From the NCBI GenBank assembly GCA_028278625.1, contig JANQDY010000089.1, positions 1 to 64,000 on the forward strand: DNA of 64,000 nt, in the 5' to 3' direction. Position 1 is the stretch's first letter, and the number at the start of each line of letters is the position of its first letter. The DNA comes from Thermodesulfobacteriota bacterium (lineage in GTDB: Bacteria > Desulfobacterota > DSM-4660 > Desulfatiglandales > Desulfatiglandaceae). The translations under genes were made by a program, and so were the position numbers. Positions 1 to 9,328 of the stretch are shown here, piece by piece. The notes beneath the pieces are model-generated. The model searched no databases, was not told where the DNA came from, and was given only the letters and a program-made list of their open reading frames with translations.

Positions 1-105
1 GAACGCCTTTTTGGCCGCCTCAACTGAACAACTTATTAAAATCGCAGCATAATTTTCTTGTTTTTTGTTACAGGGTTTTAGGAAATAAGGCACTAACGAA
101 ACCTG

Positions 106-648
106 CTATTGACCGTTTTCAGCGAAAGCAAATCCCCGCTCAATGGCTTTCTGATTGGCTTGGAAAAACTTTTCCTTCCCTTTTAAGGCGGCCTCCATTC
201 CCTTGACCGTCTCATCAAGGTTCAGCAGACCTGTTTTGGAACAGACGCATCCGATCATGACCATGTTTCCGCCGCGGGCGTTCCCCACTTCCTTGGCCAG
301 TTCCACCGCCGGGACAGGCAAAACCTCCACGTCCTCTCGAGAGGGGGGATCGTGAATCAGGGATGCGTTCAGAAAAATGAGACCGTCCTTTACGATGGTG
401 GGCTCGAATTTGTCCAGAGATGGGCCATTCATGGCGACCAGCACATCAGGGTTGGACGCCACGGGGGAGGCAATCTTCTTGTCTGAAACGGTTACGGTGC
501 AATTGGCGGTACCGCCGCGCATCTCAGCGCCATAAGATGGAAAAAAGGTAAGGTTCAGCCCTTTGTGCATTGCGCCATGGCAGAGAACGTATCCCATGAG
601 CAGAACACCTTGGCCTCCGAAACCTGCAAAAGTCGTCCGGGTAATCAT
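106..648 (-). CDS. korC: 2-oxoacid:ferredoxin oxidoreductase, gamma subunit
   Basis: This 180-residue protein is the gamma subunit of a ferredoxin-dependent 2-oxoacid oxidoreductase, which converts a 2-oxoacid plus CoA to acyl-CoA, CO2 and reduced ferredoxin in the cytoplasm. The sequence opens with the family signature GFGGQGVLLMG (about residues 9-19) and carries the PSYGAEMRGG motif (about 37-46) found in KorC/VorC proteins. The length is normal for a separate gamma chain. Its start overlaps the stop of the beta-subunit gene by 4 bases, so it is translationally coupled as the last gene of a four-gene minus-strand operon in korDABC order. The exact 2-oxoacid (2-oxoglutarate, branched chain or aromatic) cannot be read from the sequence. 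Confidence 0.9.
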   Translation of the reverse strand: MITRTTFAGFGGQGVLLMGYVLCHGAMHKGLNLTFFPSYGAEMRGGTANCTVTVSDKKIASPVASNPDVLVAMNGPSLDKFEPTIVKDGLIFLNASLIHDPPSREDVEVLPVPAVELAKEVGNARGGNMVMIGCVCSKTGLLNLDETVKGMEAALKGKEKFFQANQKAIERGFAFAENGQ

Positions 649-1418
649 TTTTTATCCTCGTAGCCGGTTTTATCTTTGATCACACCCAAAGGATATGTTT
701 TTATCATTTCTTCATTGACCCATTTCCAGGAATCCTTGGATGACATTTTCCAGTTGGTGGGGCATGGCGACAAGAGTTCCACCAGGGAAAACCCCATGTC
801 GTCCATTTGGCACTGAAACGATTTCTTGATGGCCTTTTTCGCCCGCCTGATCTGTTTGAGCGTTGTCAACGCGCAACGCTCAATGTAGACGACGCCGTCA
901 CTGACGGCCAGCATACTTGAAATGTCGATGGGATTGCCGTGGAGCCGCTGATCCCTGCCGCCGGGGGTTGTAGAGGCATTCTGCCCCAGGGTGGTGGTGG
1001 GCGCCATCTGGCCGCCGGTCATGCCGTATATGGCATTGTTGATGAAGATGGTGGAAATCCGTTCGCCCCTGTTTCCCGCATGAATGGTTTCGGCCGTGCC
1101 GATGGCCGCCAGGTCGCCGTCACCCTGATAGGTGAGCACCAGTTTGTCCGGCTGCACCCGCTTGACACCCGTGGCCACAGCCAGTGCGCGGCCGTGTGGG
1201 GCTTCTATCATGTCGAAGTTGAAATAATTGTAAGCCAAAACGGCACACCCCACGGGGGGTACCCCGATGGTCTTTTCACGAAGGTCCATTTCATCAAGGC
1301 ATTCCGCCACCAGGCGATGGGCGATGGAGTGCCCGCAACCGGGACAGTAATGTGTCGGGTTGTCTTTTAAAGACTCGGGAAAACCAAATATCTTCTCATA
1401 TGCAACTTGTGCGCTCAT
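645..1418 (-). CDS. korB: 2-oxoacid:ferredoxin oxidoreductase, beta (TPP-binding) subunit
   Basis: The 257-residue protein is the thiamine-diphosphate-binding beta subunit. It has the N-terminal HYCPGCGH cluster/TPP motif (about 23-30), the QGDGDLAAIGTAE pyrophosphate-binding segment near residue 100, and the downstream NNAIYGMTGGQ metal-binding stretch. Length and motif order match KorB/VorA chains that lack a fused ferredoxin domain. It overlaps the alpha gene upstream and the gamma gene downstream by 4 bases each. Together with its neighbours it should form a ferredoxin-reducing complex; placed divergently from the Hdr/Fdh operon, it would supply or use the same low-potential ferredoxin pool (inference). 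Confidence 0.92.
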   Translation of the reverse strand: MSAQVAYEKIFGFPESLKDNPTHYCPGCGHSIAHRLVAECLDEMDLREKTIGVPPVGCAVLAYNYFNFDMIEAPHGRALAVATGVKRVQPDKLVLTYQGDGDLAAIGTAETIHAGNRGERISTIFINNAIYGMTGGQMAPTTTLGQNASTTPGGRDQRLHGNPIDISSMLAVSDGVVYIERCALTTLKQIRRAKKAIKKSFQCQMDDMGFSLVELLSPCPTNWKMSSKDSWKWVNEEMIKTYPLGVIKDKTGYEDKK

Positions 1419-2491
1419 ACGTCTATCCTCCGGCCTATTTTTCCGTCACCTCGGGCTACGGATCGCAGGAAATCGGCCACCTCTGCCGGCGTTGGGATCT
1501 TGCCGCCGGGCAGCCCGTAGAAGTAAATCTCAGCCCGTTCACCCACCGACAGCATTACATCTTCCACCATCTGGCCCAGGCACAGTTCAAAAACGGCTAT
1601 TTTGGAGCCCTTTGAAGCCAACTCCCGCAAAGGTGTTTTCGGATAGGGCCACAGGGTAATGGGTCTGAAGAGACCCGCATTCAGATTATCGGCCTTCACT
1701 TCTTCGATGGCGCTCTCAGCAATTCTGGCGGCTGTTCCGTAGGCCACCACGATCAATTCATCATCGTCCTGGACGTTGTTTTCCCATCGGATCTCATTGG
1801 CGGTGATCTGATCGAATTTTTCCTGCAGGTGAAAATTGTGCTCCGTGAGTCTTCCATCCGCCAGAAGCATGGAAAAAAGCGCCCTCGGTTCACGCCCCTT
1901 GCATCCGTCCAGAATCCAGTCTTTTTTGGGGAGATCCTCAAGTTTGATGAAATCCTGAAAGACCACCGGTTCCATGACCTGTCCCATGAGACCGTCCCCC
2001 AGCATCATCACGGGGGTCCTGTATGTGTCTGCAATGTCAAAGGCAACGGACGTCAAATCAGCCAGCTCCTGACACCCCGCCGGTGCCAGGACAGGTGTGC
2101 GGTAATCACCGTGGGCCCCGCCGCGGGTTGCCTGAAAATAGTCGGCGGCTGAAGGGGCAATGTTGCCCAAGCCCGGACCTCCCCGCATCATATTGATGAT
2201 GACGCCGGGCAACTCCGTTCCGGCCATATAGCTGATGCCCTCCTGTTTCAAGGAAACGCCAGGGGATGATGAAGAGGTCATGACACGTCCGCCCGCCACG
2301 GAAGCACCAAGCACCATGTTAATGGATGCCACTTCGCTCTCAGCCTGAATAAATGTGCCGCCCACTTCCTGCATTCTCGCGGAAAGGTATTCCGGCAATT
2401 CATTCTGGGGCGTAATGGGATAACCAAAGTAATAACGGCAGCCCGCACGGACAGCCGCTTCTCCTACAACTTGAGAACCGTTCATCAACAT
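1415..2491 (-). CDS. korA: 2-oxoacid:ferredoxin oxidoreductase, alpha subunit
   Basis: This is the alpha subunit (358 residues from the chosen start). It has the family hallmarks: an N-terminal GNEAAVRAG-like helix, the substrate-binding YPITPQNE motif, and an AESEVASINMVLGASVAG segment that packs on the TPP site. The C-terminal half has the expected CoA/transketolase-C fold region. I chose the ATG at 2491, four bases after the stop of the ferredoxin-subunit gene. GTG at 2506 and TTG at 2518 are in frame and would add 5 or 9 residues overlapping that gene. The tight spacing shows it is transcribed and translated with the delta, beta and gamma genes. Confidence 0.9.
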   Translation of the reverse strand: MLMNGSQVVGEAAVRAGCRYYFGYPITPQNELPEYLSARMQEVGGTFIQAESEVASINMVLGASVAGGRVMTSSSSPGVSLKQEGISYMAGTELPGVIINMMRGGPGLGNIAPSAADYFQATRGGAHGDYRTPVLAPAGCQELADLTSVAFDIADTYRTPVMMLGDGLMGQVMEPVVFQDFIKLEDLPKKDWILDGCKGREPRALFSMLLADGRLTEHNFHLQEKFDQITANEIRWENNVQDDDELIVVAYGTAARIAESAIEEVKADNLNAGLFRPITLWPYPKTPLRELASKGSKIAVFELCLGQMVEDVMLSVGERAEIYFYGLPGGKIPTPAEVADFLRSVARGDGKIGRRIDV

Positions 2492-2495
2492 TTTT

Positions 2496-2738
2496 TCACT
2501 TGGCACGATACACCTCAATCGCTACTTCGGGACAAACGGTGGCGCATTGTTTGCACGCGATGCATCCCTTTTCGCCTTCTGATACGTTTTCTCTGAGCCG
2601 AGCAGGCGAGTATCCCTTTTTATTGGGTTTTTCGTCCACTTCGATCATCTCGTTCGGACAGGTTTCGATGCATATGTGGCATCCTTTGCATCGTTCCCTG
2701 TTGATCGTTATCTTTCCTTTTTTTGTCTTTTTTGTCAT
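2496..2738 (-). CDS. korD: 2-oxoacid:ferredoxin oxidoreductase, delta (2x[4Fe-4S] ferredoxin) subunit
   Basis: An 80-residue dicluster ferredoxin. The first motif is CKGCHICIETCP (about 17-28) and the second is CIACKQCATVCP (about 59-70), each C-x2-C-x2-C-x3-CP, so it binds two [4Fe-4S] clusters. It is the electron-exit subunit of the adjacent complex and the first gene of the operon. The N-terminus is lysine rich, which is common for these small subunits. The gene faces away from the Hdr operon across a 389-base intergenic region, which probably carries promoters for both directions; I could not identify a convincing minus-strand -35/-10 pair. Confidence 0.92.
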   Translation of the reverse strand: MTKKTKKGKITINRERCKGCHICIETCPNEMIEVDEKPNKKGYSPARLRENVSEGEKGCIACKQCATVCPEVAIEVYRAK

Positions 2739-3003
2739 AGTCGATGTCCATTAGTTTGAGGCTTGGTAAACACTGAAAATGGGTGCTATCAAGAAAAACC
2801 AAAGTTGAAAACCCTATTAAACCAAAAACTTCTATTGGCAGAGGGTCACTTTGTCAAGGAAAATCTATTTGGGAGTGGAATTTTTTCCCAAGGATGTGCC
2901 TTGATGCCATTATCTTCAAGGTTTTTCAAAATAATGGACACGGGTCGTTGCATGTGCCCAAAAAGACAGATGGTTCAGTCTGTTTGAGAAGAGGGGATTT
3001 TCC

Positions 3004-3032
3004 TTGACAAACCTGTTCGCCAATATGATAAA
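3004..3032 (+). promoter_or_regulatory. Sigma-70-type promoter for the Hdr/Fdh operon
   Basis: TTGACA at 3004-3009, a 17-base spacer and GATAAA at 3027-3032 form a near-consensus housekeeping promoter about 100 bases upstream of the first hdr gene. It lies in the 389-base gap (2739-3127) between the divergent 2-oxoacid oxidoreductase and Hdr operons. The rest of that gap is AT-rich and shows no gene, no clear operator and no terminator. Seen by eye; no transcript data. Confidence 0.6.
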
Positions 3033-3127
3033 TAGGCCGCTAAGACTCTGAAATAGCCGGGCCTGATTCAATGCGGGAAGCTTTTTTTTGAATACTGGTC
3101 CTGTCATTTACCCACCATCACATAAAA

Positions 3128-4261
3128 GTGGAACAAACGATGCAACTGACTGAAAAACAGATAGACTATTGTATGGAATGCGGCGTTTGCACCGGGAGCT
3201 GTCCCGTAAACAAAGTGCTCCCGACCTTTTCGCCGAGGCAGATGATCAAAAAGGCGTTACGGGATCCGGAAGGAGAACCGTATCTTGATCCCGGCCTGTG
3301 GGCATGTCTGCGTTGCGCCCGCTGCAGTACCCGTTGTCCCGTTGAAATCGACTTTCCCGAATTCGTCGGTTTCCTGAGGGAGAAGGCCAGGGAAGAGGGG
3401 TTCCTTCCCCAGGAGAGTCACCACGGGATTATGCAGTGCGTTGCGGAACTCCAATTGAACGATCGGACCCAGAATCGCACCGCCTGGGCCGAAGGAGTTG
3501 GTGATTTTGCCGAAAAAGGGGATGTTTTCTATTTTGTGGGATGTCTGCCCTATTTCGAGGTGGTGTTCCAGTACCTGGAACTCTCTCCCTTGGAAAGTGC
3601 CAGGAGCGTCCTCAAGCTGTTGAACAAAATGGGGATCACACCCGTTATCAGCAATGAAGAGCGTTGCTGCGGCCATGATGCGTTGATGAGCGGTAGTGTT
3701 GAGACCTTCAAAAAGCTGGCCCGGAAGAACCTGGAAGTCATCGGGGATTCAGGCGCCGAGACCGTTTTGTTCAGCTGCCCCGAGGGATACGCCACCTTTA
3801 AGAACCACTATTCGAAACACTTCGGCAGTCTTCCTTTTGAAGTGCTCCATATGACTGAATTTCTGGCCCGTGAACTGCCGGCGGCAGGGCTCTCTTTCAA
3901 ACCATCCTCAAATGGTGCCCTCACATTTCACGATCCCTGTCGTCTGGGAAGGGATTCCGGAATTTATGAGGCTCCCAGAGATCTGCTGAAAAGCATTCCG
4001 GATGTGAAACTGATGGAAATGGGGCGCAACAGGGCCAATGCCCTTTGCTGTGGCACAAGCGCATGGATGGAGTGCGCCAACTGTTCAAGAGCCATTCGGA
4101 TGGAACGTCTCGAGGAGGCCCTTGACACGGGAAGCGGGACCATGGTGACCGCCTGTCCAAAGTGCCAGATCCATTTTACCTGTGCGCAGAAAAACGCAGG
4201 GATGGATCTCAAGATAACGGACATCTATGCCTATATTGCGGAGCACTTAAGCACCGAATGA
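3128..4261 (+). CDS. HdrC-HdrB fusion (HdrD-like) heterodisulfide reductase subunit
   Basis: The 377-residue protein joins an HdrC-like ferredoxin domain to an HdrB-like CCG domain, as in HdrD and many soluble Hdr complexes. N-terminal C15-x2-C18-x2-C21-x3-C25P and C60-x2-C63-x2-C66-x3-C70P bind two [4Fe-4S] clusters. Two CCG modules follow: ERCCGHDAL near residue 180 and ALCCGTSAW near 307, with downstream CPxC-type motifs (SCPEG, ACPKCQ) expected to hold the non-cubane clusters. No membrane segment is visible, so it is cytoplasmic. It probably takes electrons from the HdrA proteins encoded next and reduces a disulfide or another low-potential carrier. GTG at 3128 and ATG at 3140 are both possible starts; neither has a strong Shine-Dalgarno sequence. 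Confidence 0.85.
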   Translation: MEQTMQLTEKQIDYCMECGVCTGSCPVNKVLPTFSPRQMIKKALRDPEGEPYLDPGLWACLRCARCSTRCPVEIDFPEFVGFLREKAREEGFLPQESHHGIMQCVAELQLNDRTQNRTAWAEGVGDFAEKGDVFYFVGCLPYFEVVFQYLELSPLESARSVLKLLNKMGITPVISNEERCCGHDALMSGSVETFKKLARKNLEVIGDSGAETVLFSCPEGYATFKNHYSKHFGSLPFEVLHMTEFLARELPAAGLSFKPSSNGALTFHDPCRLGRDSGIYEAPRDLLKSIPDVKLMEMGRNRANALCCGTSAWMECANCSRAIRMERLEEALDTGSGTMVTACPKCQIHFTCAQKNAGMDLKITDIYAYIAEHLSTE

Positions 4262-4307
4262 TGGGTTTCAAACTGGGGTTTTTTGGCATTTTTAGGAGTT
4301 GATACAT

Positions 4308-7300
4308 ATGGAATCTGGTAAGAATCAAAAAGTGCAGGGTGCTGTTATGGTCGTGGGCGGTGGGATCGCCGGAATGCAGTCAGCCCTGGATCTGGCGGAT
4401 GCCGGTTTTTATGTCCATCTGGTTGAAAAATCACCGGCCATCGGTGGTGTCATGGCCCAGTTGGATAAAACTTTTCCCACCAATGACTGCGCCATGTGAA
4501 TTATCTCTCCGAAACTGGTCGAGGTCGGCCGGCACAACAACATCGAACTTCATACCTGTTCGGACGTTGATGAAATTGACGGAGAAGAGGGGAATTTTTC
4601 GGTAACACTCACCAAACGTCCCCGATATATTGACCCAGATGCCTGTACCGCCTGCGGGGACTGCTCGGAAGTATGTCCGGTGCTGCGGCCCAGTGAATAC
4701 GATATGGAACTGGTGGACCGAAAGGCCACCTATAAGCCCTATGCACAGGCGATCCCCGGCGGTTTTGCCATTGAAAAACTGGATCTGGCCCCCTGCCGTG
4801 TGGCCTGTCCGGCCAATTTGAATGTTCAGGGTTACGTTCAGATGGTGAAGGAGGGCAAATACCGGGAGGCCGTTGAAATCATCATGCGGGATCTTCCCTT
4901 ACCCGGCGTTCTGGGCCGTGTCTGTCCCCACGCCTGTGAGAAGAGTTGCAGGCGCCTGGAGGTGGATGAAGCAATATCCATACGGGAATTGAAGCGCGTG
5001 GCGGCGGACCGCACAAATCTTGAGGAGATTCCGGTGCCGGAACGGGAGATGAAAGAGGAGCGGGTGGCGGTGGTCGGTTCCGGTCCGGCAGGGCTCACGG
5101 CGGCCTACTTCCTGGCACTGGAAGGTTACCGGGTGAGTGTTTACGAGGCCATGCCCGAGGCAGGTGGCATGATGCGCTACGGCATTCCCGCCCATCGTCT
5201 TCCGAGAGCGGTCCTTAAAAATGAGATTGAGAATCTGAAACGCTACGGCATTGAAATCCATACCAATACGGCAATCGGAAAGGACATTACCCTTGAAGAG
5301 CTGCAGGCCCATGGCGCCAAAGCAATTTTTCTGGGACCCGGCGCCTGGAAAGGTTTGAAACTGGGTCTGGGGGGAGAGGACGCAGCCGGTGTTCGGGATG
5401 TGACCCGTTTCCTTAAAGAAGTGGAACTGGGCGAAGTCAAGGCCCTTAACGGGAAAGCGGTCATCATCGGCGGCGGGCACTCGGCACTGGACGGAGCCAG
5501 GACCGCCTTGCGGCTGGGTGCTGACGAGGTGCACATCATCTACCGGCGTTCCCGCACGGAGATGCTGGCGGAACCGGATGAGATAGCGGAAGCGGAAGAA
5601 GAAGGGATCAAGATCCATTTCCAGGTGGCCCCCGTCAGGATTTCCGAAATAGATGGTCATGTGGACGGGATTGAGTGTATCAGGACCCGTCTCACAGCCC
5701 CTGATACCACGGGCAGGCGAAAACCGATCCCCATTGCAGATTCGGAGTTTTTCATCGAAGCGGCCCACATCATTCCGGCCATCGGCCAGGAACCGGATCT
5801 CACCTTCCTGGATGAACGTTTTAACGCCGAGGTTTCCCGGTGGAATCTCCTGAAGGTGAACAGCGAGACGCTCCAAACCAGTATTCCGGGGGTTTTTGCG
5901 GGCGGTGATGTCATTACGGGGCCTGCCACGGTGATCGAAGCTGTGGATGCCGGAAAACGCGCCGCCAAATACATGATCAAGTACTTGCAGGGTGAAGAGC
6001 TGCCAACCGAGTGGCAGGAAGAGCCGCCCATGGGCGAAAACTGGGTGGAGATCCCTGATGAAACGCCGACGTTGAACCGATTGCGGGTTTCCACACTGCC
6101 GGTGGAAGAACGGTTGCAGGGTTTTGGCGAAGTAAGCCTGATGGTGGATGAGGATAAGGCTCAGGCAGAAGCGGAAAGGTGTATCAATTGCGGCGGATGC
6201 TGCGAATGTTACGAGTGCGTAAAAGCCTGTAAGGCCCAGGCCGTGACCTTCGAGACCCACGAGGAGCAGGTAAGCCCTGTATCCCTGAAGGTGGGGGCGG
6301 TGATTCTGGCGCCTGGTTTCCAGCCCTATGATCCGTCAAAGTACGACATCTACCACTACGCCAACTACCCTAACGTCATCACCAGCATGGAATTTGAGCG
6401 GATACTGAGTGCCACGGGCCCCTTTATGGGGCATCTGCAACGTCCTTCGGACGGCGCGGAACCCAAGAAAATTGCGTGGCTTCAGTGCGTGGGGTCAAGA
6501 GATATCAATCGGTGCGATCACACCTACTGTTCGTCGGTCTGCTGCATGTACGCGGTAAAGGAGGCGGTGATCGCCAAGGAGCATTCGGGAGGCGATCTGG
6601 ATACCGCCATCTTTTACATGGACATGCGGACCTATGGCAAAGATTTCGAGCGGTACTACGACCGGGCCAAAAGCGAACAGGGGGTCCGGTTCATTCGGTC
6701 GCGCATTCATTCCATCGCCGAAGAGGGTGAAACCCATAACCCCATCCTGGAATATGCCGATGAAAGCGGTAATATCCATTCGGAACAGTTTGATCTGGTG
6801 GTTCTCTCGGTGGGTCTTGAAACCCAGGAGAACCTGGTTCAACTGGCGGATAAGCTGGAAATAGCGCTTGATTCGGATAACTTTGTGGAGACCGGGTCCT
6901 TTAACCCGGTGGAAACCTCACGCCGGGGCATTTACGTGTGCGGCGCTTTTCAGGAACCCAAGGATATTCCCATTTCCGTGATGGAAGCCAGCGCCGCGGC
7001 CTGCGACGCCAAAGGAAAGCTCCAGGCGGCCCGGGGTACGCAGGTAAAGGAAAGAAGCTACCCCAAAGAACGCGATGTCTTAGGTGAAGAACCCAAGATA
7101 GGGGTGTTCGTCTGCAACTGCGGCATCAATATCGGCGGAATCGTGAATGTCCCAGAGGTGGCGGAATATGCCAAGACATTGCCGAGCGTGGCCTTTGTAA
7201 CGGAAAACCTTTTTACCTGTTCCCAGGATACACAGGACGCCATGCGGGAAGTGGTTGAGGCCGAGGGGCTCAACCGCGTCGTGGTTGCGGCCTGCACCCC

Positions 7301-8762
7301 CAGAACCCATGAGCCGCTCTTTCAGGAGACCATGCGGGATGCGGGACTCAACAAATACCTTTTCGAGATGGCCAATATTCGAAACCAGTGTTCCTGGGTC
7401 CACAGCAAAGAACAAGCGGAGGCCACCCAGAAGTCCAAAGACCTGGTGAGAATGGCGGTGGCCCGGGCCCAGTTGATCCAGCCCCTGCCGCAACCCACCA
7501 TTGATGTTGACAGCAAGGCCCTGGTCATCGGTGGCGGCATATCCGGTATGACGGCGGCCTTGGGCCTGGCCGATCAGGGGTATCATACCTATCTGGTGGA
7601 GCAGACCGATGTACTGGGCGGCAATGCCCTCATGCTCAACGAGACCTGGCGGGGGGACAGGATTTCCGATGCCGTAAAAGAGATGGTGTCTCAGGTGGAA
7701 GACCACTCACTCATTGATGTGTACAAGAACGCCCTCATCAAAGACGCTGCCGGGTTTGTGGGCAATTTTGAGACCACCATCTCCCATGACGGTTCCGATA
7801 CCACCCTTGAACATGGGGCCGTTGTGGTGGCGGTGGGCTCAGAGGAGTTCAAACCGGCCGAATATTTGTACGGTGAGGATGATCGGGTGATGTCGCATCT
7901 TGAGTTTGCCGCCGCCCTGATGTCCGAAGATGAACGTGTGAAGAATGCGAATAATGCCGTGTTCATTCAGTGCGTGGGATCGAGGGAGCCGGAAAGGCCC
8001 TATTGTTCGAAGGTTTGCTGTACCCACTCCATGAAATCGGCCCTTGAATTGAAAGAGATCAATCCCGAAATGAATGTCTATGTGCTTTATCGGGATATTC
8101 GCACCTATGGGCAGCGGGAAAGCCTTTACCGTCAAGCCAGAGAAAAAGGCGTGATCTTTATCCGGTACAATCTCGAGCAAAAGCCGAAGGTACAAAAGGA
8201 TGGCCGGGAACTGAAGGTCATTATTCGGGACCATGTTCTGGAACGGGAGATTCAGATGAATCCGGATCTGCTGGTGCTGGCAGGGGCCATTATACCGCGG
8301 GACAACGAGAAACTGGCCCAGATGTACAAGCTCTCCGTCAACGAAGACGGTTTTTTCATGGAGGCCCATGCCAAGCTGAGACCCGTTGAGTTTGCCTCGG
8401 AAGGGATTTTTCTGGCAGGTCTGGCCCATTATCCAAAGCCCGTTGAAGAAAGCATTGCCCAGGCAAAGGCGGCAGCATCCCGTGCTTCGGTGGTCTTATC
8501 CAAAGAAACCCTTTCCGTGGAGGGCGTGGTTTCCCATGTGAATGAACATTACTGCATCGCCTGCGGGATGTGTGAAGATGCCTGTCCTTATGGCGCCATC
8601 GGCCTGGTGGATCTTGAAACAGGCGGACAGGTCTCCCGGGTGCAGGCGGCCCTCTGCAAGGGGTGCGGTGCCTGCGCAGTCGCGTGTCCCACGGGAGCGG
8701 CGGCCATCTTCCATTATGATGATGAGGAAGTTTTAACCATGGTGGATGCGGCTCTTGACTGA
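4308..8762 (+). CDS. hdrA: Giant selenoprotein HdrA: two HdrA modules with an inserted GltD/NfnB-like domain
   Basis: I read this as one 1,484-residue protein through the in-frame UGA at 4497-4499 (Sec64). The UGA lies in the HdrA motif TNDCAM-U-IISPK, where Cys is usual, and the frame continues as HdrA sequence on both sides. Domain order: FAD-binding HdrA N-terminus ([11 protein letters not shown]) with Sec64; a [4Fe-4S] motif at about 112-124; a GltD/NfnB-like NAD(P)/FAD module at about 155-610 ([25 protein letters not shown]); HdrA remainder with Cys-rich clusters from about 625; a second HdrA module from about 930 ([18 protein letters not shown]); and C-terminal 2x[4Fe-4S] at about 1415-1470. 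AGGAG at 4294-4298 supports the ATG at 4308. Likely role: flavin-based electron bifurcation with access to NAD(P)H (inference). Related to BamE-type double HdrA proteins. Confidence 0.87.
4497..4532 (+). promoter_or_regulatory. UGA Sec codon and SECIS-like hairpin in giant hdrA
   Basis: After the UGA at 4497-4499, CTGGTC (4515-4520) pairs with GGCCGG (4527-4532), two of the six pairs being G-U, leaving a six-base loop GAGGTC that contains the GGUC seen in bacterial SECIS apical loops. The position relative to UGA matches the hairpin in the second hdrA gene. Pairing was done by eye; it is the weakest hairpin of the set. Confidence 0.55.
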
Positions 8763-8819
8763 TGACCGGTATTTGGAAACGGGCAGTCCAGATGTGACGG
8801 CCCAAATGGAGTGTATGTG

Positions 8820-9239
8820 ATGAGCGACGTATTTGATCCCAAGATCGTAACATTTGCTTGTAACTGGTGCGCCTATTCTGCCGCCGATCTGGCAGGGGTA
8901 AGCCGTTTTCAATATCCGCCCAACATGAGGATCATTCGGGTCATGTGTTCGGGCAGGGTCAACCCGAATTTCATTCTCAAGGCCTTTCAAAGGGGTGCTG
9001 ATGGCGTCCTGGTGGCCGGGTGACACATGGGTGACTGCCATTACCTGGACGGTAATGTGAAAGCTGAAAAGATGTTTAACCTGACGCGGGAACTCATCAG
9101 ATTGCTGGGCATAGAGACGGAAAGGGTCCGGCTCGAATGGATTTCCTCGGCAGAGGGGACCCGTTTTGCGGAGGTGGCCACAGAGTTTACGGAAGAGATC
9201 CGTTCTCTGGGACCCGCATCAATGAAAGAGGCGGCGTGA
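8820..9239 (+). CDS. mvhD: Selenoprotein MvhD (FlpD-type) electron-transfer subunit
   Basis: Read through the UGA at 9021-9023 this is a 139-residue MvhD/FlpD protein. It carries [13 protein letters not shown] near the N-terminus and Sec68 in U-H-M-G-D-C-H-Y, where the family normally has C-H-x-G-D-C-H-Y. MvhD binds a [2Fe-2S] cluster and passes electrons from hydrogenase or formate dehydrogenase to HdrA. It lies 57 bases after the giant hdrA gene and before a second hdrA set, consistent with one complex. GGAG at 8808-8811 supports the ATG at 8820; GTG at 8817 and 8811 are in frame alternatives. Without readthrough the gene would look like two short ORFs. Confidence 0.88.
9021..9058 (+). promoter_or_regulatory. 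UGA Sec codon and SECIS-like hairpin in mvhD copy 1
   Basis: CATTACC (9039-9045) pairs perfectly with GGTAATG (9051-9057) around a five-base loop TGGAC, starting 15 bases after the UGA. The same hairpin, with a slightly shorter stem, follows the equivalent UGA in the second mvhD gene, which supports selection on the structure. Confidence 0.68.
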
Positions 9240-9240
9240 A

Positions 9241-9310
9241 TAGCTCATGGCTCATGGCGCATAGCTGATGGTTAGAAACTATCAGCCATGAACTATCAGC
9301 TATGAGCCAA
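9241..9310. repeat. Intergenic imperfect inverted repeat (GCTGATAG/CTCATGGC-type element)
   Basis: The short gap between mvhD and the second hdrA is filled by degenerate copies of TAGCTCATGG / ATAGCTGATGG on one side and their complements CTATCAGCCATG / CTATCAGCTATGAGCCA on the other. Outer arms TGGCTCAT and ATGAGCCA match exactly. The transcript could fold into a long imperfect hairpin. It looks like a dispersed palindromic element rather than a terminator, because the operon continues and there is no U-tract. Whether other copies exist in the genome cannot be seen here. Confidence 0.6.
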
Positions 9311-9328
9311 TAAATTAGGAGAATTATC

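Noticed and set aside
4308..4499. Truncated HdrA pseudogene ending at UGA 4497
   Set aside because: The frame continues uninterrupted as HdrA sequence after the UGA, which falls at the conserved Cys/Sec site and has a hairpin downstream; the same arrangement recurs in four other genes.
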